Origin: Gammaproteobacteria bacterium
GTDB taxonomy: Bacteria > Pseudomonadota > Gammaproteobacteria > HTCC5015
Direction of reading: 5' to 3'
Assembly (NCBI GenBank): GCA_026004975.1
Contig: BPKE01000001.1
Span: 561,788-625,787, forward strand
DNA length: 64,000 nt
Shown here: in pieces, positions 61,560 to 64,000 of the stretch
Layout: the number at the start of each line of letters is the position of its first letter
Numbering within the stretch: the stretch's first letter is position 1
Position numbers and translations under genes: made by a program
Notes under the pieces: model-generated
Database searches by the model: none
Seen by the model: only the letters and a program-made list of their open reading frames with translations
What the model was told of the DNA's origin: nothing

Positions 61560-62560
61560 CCGTGTCTTTGCCCGACGTGCTGCCGCCGCTGGCGTGGTTC
61601 GGCCTGGCCATGGTCGCCGGCTTCGGCGCCTTGGTCTGGGGCGCGGAGCGCTTCGTCGTCGGCGCGGCCAACAGCGCCCTTAACCTCGGCGTCAGCCCCC
61701 TGGTGATCGGCCTGACGGTGGTCGGCATCGGCACCTCCGCGCCGGAACTGCTGGTCGGCGCCGTGGCCAGCCTGGACGGCGCCGCCGCCCTGGCGGTGGG
61801 CAACGCGATCGGTTCGAACATCGCCAACATCGCCCTGATCCTCGGCGCCACCGCCCTGGTCGCGCCGGTGCACGTCAAGCCGGGCATCGTCAACCGCGAG
61901 CTGCCGATGCTGCTGATCGTCACCGGCGCCACCCTGATCCTGTTCTGGGACGGGACGCTGGCGCGCCTCGACGGCCTGTTGCTCGCCGCCGGCCTGGCGC
62001 TGGTGCTCGGCTGGATCGGCCGCAGCGCCGCCGGCAAGGGCCCCGACTCCGTCAAGGACGAGCTGGACGTGGAGATCGAAAAACGCCTGGGCACCGCGGC
62101 TGCGCTGTTCTGGCTGTTCGTCGGCATCGCCTTGCTGGTCGTCGGCTCGCGACTGCTGGTCTGGGGCGCGGTGGGCACCGCCCGCCTTTACGGCGTCTCG
62201 GAACTGGTCATCGGCCTGACCCTGGTCGCCGTCGGCACCAGCCTGCCGGAGCTGGCGGCCTCGCTCGCCGCCGCCCTCGCCCGCCATCACGAGCTGGCGT
62301 TGGGCAACATCATCGGCTCGAACGTCTTCAACCTGCTGGCGGTGCTCGCCGTGCCCGCCCTGCTCGCCCCCGGTCCGGTCGAGGCCGAAGTGCTGACCCG
62401 CGATCTGCCGGTGATGGTCCTGCTCACCCTCGCCTTGTTCGCCGGCGCCTACGCCCTGGACGGCCGCGCCGGCCGCATCGGCCGGCTGCAGGGCGCGCTC
62501 TATCTCGCCGCCTACGCCGGCTACAACGCGGCGCTCTACCTGGACGCGCGCCCGGCATGA
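61556..62560 (+). CDS. yrbG: Calcium/sodium antiporter (YrbG family)
   Basis: A cation/Ca2+ exchanger of 334 residues with two inverted halves. Each half holds an alpha repeat: LVIGLTVVGIGTSAPELLVG with GNAIGSNIANIALILG, and LVIGLTLVAVGTSLPELAAS with GNIIGSNVFNLLAVLA. About ten helices. In E. coli yrbG begins the gene group with kdsD-kdsC-lptCAB; here lptC follows directly. It overlaps both neighbours by 4 bases. Confidence 0.95.
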   Translation: MTVSLPDVLPPLAWFGLAMVAGFGALVWGAERFVVGAANSALNLGVSPLVIGLTVVGIGTSAPELLVGAVASLDGAAALAVGNAIGSNIANIALILGATALVAPVHVKPGIVNRELPMLLIVTGATLILFWDGTLARLDGLLLAAGLALVLGWIGRSAAGKGPDSVKDELDVEIEKRLGTAAALFWLFVGIALLVVGSRLLVWGAVGTARLYGVSELVIGLTLVAVGTSLPELAASLAAALARHHELALGNIIGSNVFNLLAVLAVPALLAPGPVEAEVLTRDLPVMVLLTLALFAGAYALDGRAGRIGRLQGALYLAAYAGYNAALYLDARPA

Positions 62561-63135
62561 GCCCCGCCGCCCGCCGCCTGACCACCGTCCTGCTCTGGGC
62601 CGCTCTCGGGGCGGCCGTGCTGCTCACCGGCCTGCTGCGCCGGCACACCGCACCGCCGCCCGTGGCCGCACCGGTGCCCCCCGAGCAGAGCGCCTTCGCC
62701 GAACGCTTCCAGTGGCGGCGTTACGACGCCGCCGGCCGGCCGCGCTGGGTGCTGGACGGCGCGGCCCTCGAGCGGCGCGCCGCCGACGGGCGCCTGGACA
62801 TCGAGTGGCCGCGGCTTCTGGAACGGGACGCCGGCCTGGAACGGGCCTGGCGCATCCAGGCCGAGCGCGCCTGGTCACCGAACGACACGGCCCGCGAGCT
62901 GACCTTCCAGGGCGGGGTGCGCGTCCAGGCGACGCGCCGCGAGCGGACCGAGTGGCGGCTCGCCGCCGACACCCTGATGCTGCACGAGGCCGAGGGCCTG
63001 CGCCGGCTGTCCGCGCCCGGCGCGGTGCGGCTGGAAGGCCCGGACTGGTGGACGCACGGCCGGGATCTGGACGCCTGGCCGGACGCCGGCCGGCTGACGC
63101 TGAGCGCGGTGTGGGGACGGCATGCGGCGCGCTGA
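62557..63135 (+). CDS. lptC: LPS export system protein LptC
   Basis: Single-pass inner-membrane protein that accepts LPS from LptBFG and hands it to LptA. It has 192 residues: one N-terminal helix (LTTVLLWAALGAAVLLTGLL) and a beta-jellyroll that starts at RFQWRRYDAAGRPRWVLDG. Sequence identity in this family is low; the call rests on the architecture and the following lptA and lptB. It overlaps yrbG by 4 bp and lptA by 14 bp. Confidence 0.88.
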   Translation: MSPAARRLTTVLLWAALGAAVLLTGLLRRHTAPPPVAAPVPPEQSAFAERFQWRRYDAAGRPRWVLDGAALERRAADGRLDIEWPRLLERDAGLERAWRIQAERAWSPNDTARELTFQGGVRVQATRRERTEWRLAADTLMLHEAEGLRRLSAPGAVRLEGPDWWTHGRDLDAWPDAGRLTLSAVWGRHAAR

Positions 63136-63628
63136 ACGCCGCCGCTGGGCGCCGGTGCTGCTGGCGGCGGCGCTCGGAACCGCCGGGCCGGCTGCGGCCG
63201 GCGACCCCGGCGCCGCGCCCATCGAGATCCGCGCCGACCGGCTGACCGTCGAACACGGCGGCGCCGTGTTGATCTACCAGGGCAATGTGTCGCTCACCCA
63301 GGACGGCCTGGCGGTGCAGGCCGACACGCTCACCGTGCATCGCGACGCAAGCGGCTTGCAGAGCCTGAGCATCGAGGGCCGCCCGGGCGCCCCGGCCCGC
63401 TTCGAGCACCGCCGGCCCGACGGGCGCCGCGTGCGCGGCCGCGCCCAACACCTGCGCTACGAACCGGCCGCCGGCCGCCTGCGCCTGGAAGGCGACGCCT
63501 GGCTGGACAACGGCAGCGGCGAGCTCGCCAGCGACCGCATCGACTATGAGCTCGACGCCGGCCGCTTCGAGGCCGGCGGCGAGCGCGGCGTGCGCATGCG
63601 CCTGCTGCCGGCGGGGGCCGAGCCGTGA
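63122..63628 (+). CDS. lptA: Periplasmic LPS transport protein LptA
   Basis: Forms the beta-jellyroll bridge for LPS across the periplasm. It has 168 residues: a signal peptide ([16 protein letters not shown]), then [21 protein letters not shown] and [15 protein letters not shown], the OstA-type repeats. The stop overlaps the lptB GTG start. Confidence 0.93.
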   Translation: MRRAERRRWAPVLLAAALGTAGPAAAGDPGAAPIEIRADRLTVEHGGAVLIYQGNVSLTQDGLAVQADTLTVHRDASGLQSLSIEGRPGAPARFEHRRPDGRRVRGRAQHLRYEPAAGRLRLEGDAWLDNGSGELASDRIDYELDAGRFEAGGERGVRMRLLPAGAEP

Positions 63629-64000
63629 GCCGCCTGGTCGCCGAGGGCCTGGCCAAGGCCTACCGCAAGCGGCGGGTCGTGGACGGCGTCGACCTGCACG
63701 TCGAGGGCGGCGAGATCGTCGGCCTGCTCGGCCCGAACGGGGCCGGCAAGACCACCACGTTCTACATGATCGTGGGCCTCGTGCCCGCCGACGCCGGCCG
63801 CATCCGGCTCGACGGCGCCGACCTCACCCGCCTGCCCATGCACTTGCGGGCGCGGCGCGGCATCGGCTATCTGCCCCAGGAGCCGTCGGTGTTCCGCAAG
63901 CTGTCGGTGGCCGACAACATTCTCGCCGTGCTCGAACTGCAGGCCGACCTCGACCGCCGTTCCCGGCGCGAGCGGCTCGAGGCGCTGCTCGAGGAGCTGC
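63625..64000 (+). CDS. lptB: LPS export ABC transporter ATP-binding protein LptB, partial (cut by window end)
   Basis: Starts at a GTG (63625) overlapping the lptA stop. The 125 visible residues include Walker [21 protein letters not shown] and the Q-loop region [20 protein letters not shown], with the LptB-typical [16 protein letters not shown]. The signature, Walker B and the C-terminus lie beyond the window. Confidence 0.96.
   Translation, partial: MSRLVAEGLAKAYRKRRVVDGVDLHVEGGEIVGLLGPNGAGKTTTFYMIVGLVPADAGRIRLDGADLTRLPMHLRARRGIGYLPQEPSVFRKLSVADNILAVLELQADLDRRSRRERLEALLEEL

Overview
The window is high-GC DNA from a gammaproteobacterium, probably a Chromatiales-like or related sulfur-oxidiser-type lineage. 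That lineage guess is inference; the class call rests on mlaFEDCB-murA next to yrbG-lptCAB, aceE-aceF-lpdA with a homodimeric-type E1, hda, xseB-ispA-dxs, and ffh beside ypjD/yfjD. Housekeeping operons fill almost all of it. The accessory part is the left 7 kb.

Layout. 1-6121: the end of a cas locus (an unrecognised partial ORF, then cas2), a short AT-tracted leader and a CRISPR array of 79 repeats and 78 spacers, read left to right. 6122-7131: no supportable gene. 7132-10116: a small hypothetical ORF, a methyltransferase, dusA and a secreted protein. 10363-14211: a DSF-type quorum-sensing pair, rpfF and an rpfC-like hybrid kinase, convergent as in Xanthomonas. 14304-17738: yjbQ, ffh, an MBL-fold phosphodiesterase and divergent ypjD. 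17824-24506: corC-type transporter, radA, xseB, ispA, dxs, folE2. 24544-32565: dapA and a BamC-like stub, bcp, PIN-PhoH, a lone CBM48 protein, an AI-2E permease, proS and a lytic transglycosylase. 32575-38275: a GspE/PilB ATPase, acylphosphatase, a LysM lipoprotein, wrbA, DUF2069, hda, DUF2066. 38370-42054: purM, purN, DUF3108, argG. 42264-48127: pyruvate dehydrogenase operon. 48149-51919: two EAL-domain proteins with degenerate GGDEF motifs. 52166-60676: one minus-strand run mlaFEDCB-murA-hisG-aroG-hisD-hisC. 60810-64000: divergent mlaA-yrbG-lptC-lptA-lptB, cut by the window edge.

Most notable points. (1) The array holds several pairs of related spacers: three pairs overlap on the same strand and one pair is a diverged homologue. 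Two further spacers, read on the opposite strand, spell Walker A and Walker B motifs. Together these suggest repeated sampling of a few phage families and crRNAs antisense to phage mRNA, as expected for an RNA-targeting (type III-like) effector lying outside the window. (2) The rpfF/rpfC pair, whose RpfC carries an extra N-terminal membrane block and has no rpfG beside it. (3) Seven apparent one-base indels in five housekeeping genes (ypjD, dxs, dapA, the GspE/PilB ATPase, aceE), which look like sequence errors rather than biology. (4) aroG placed inside the his run, and mlaA lying where kdsD/kdsC-type neighbours are absent.
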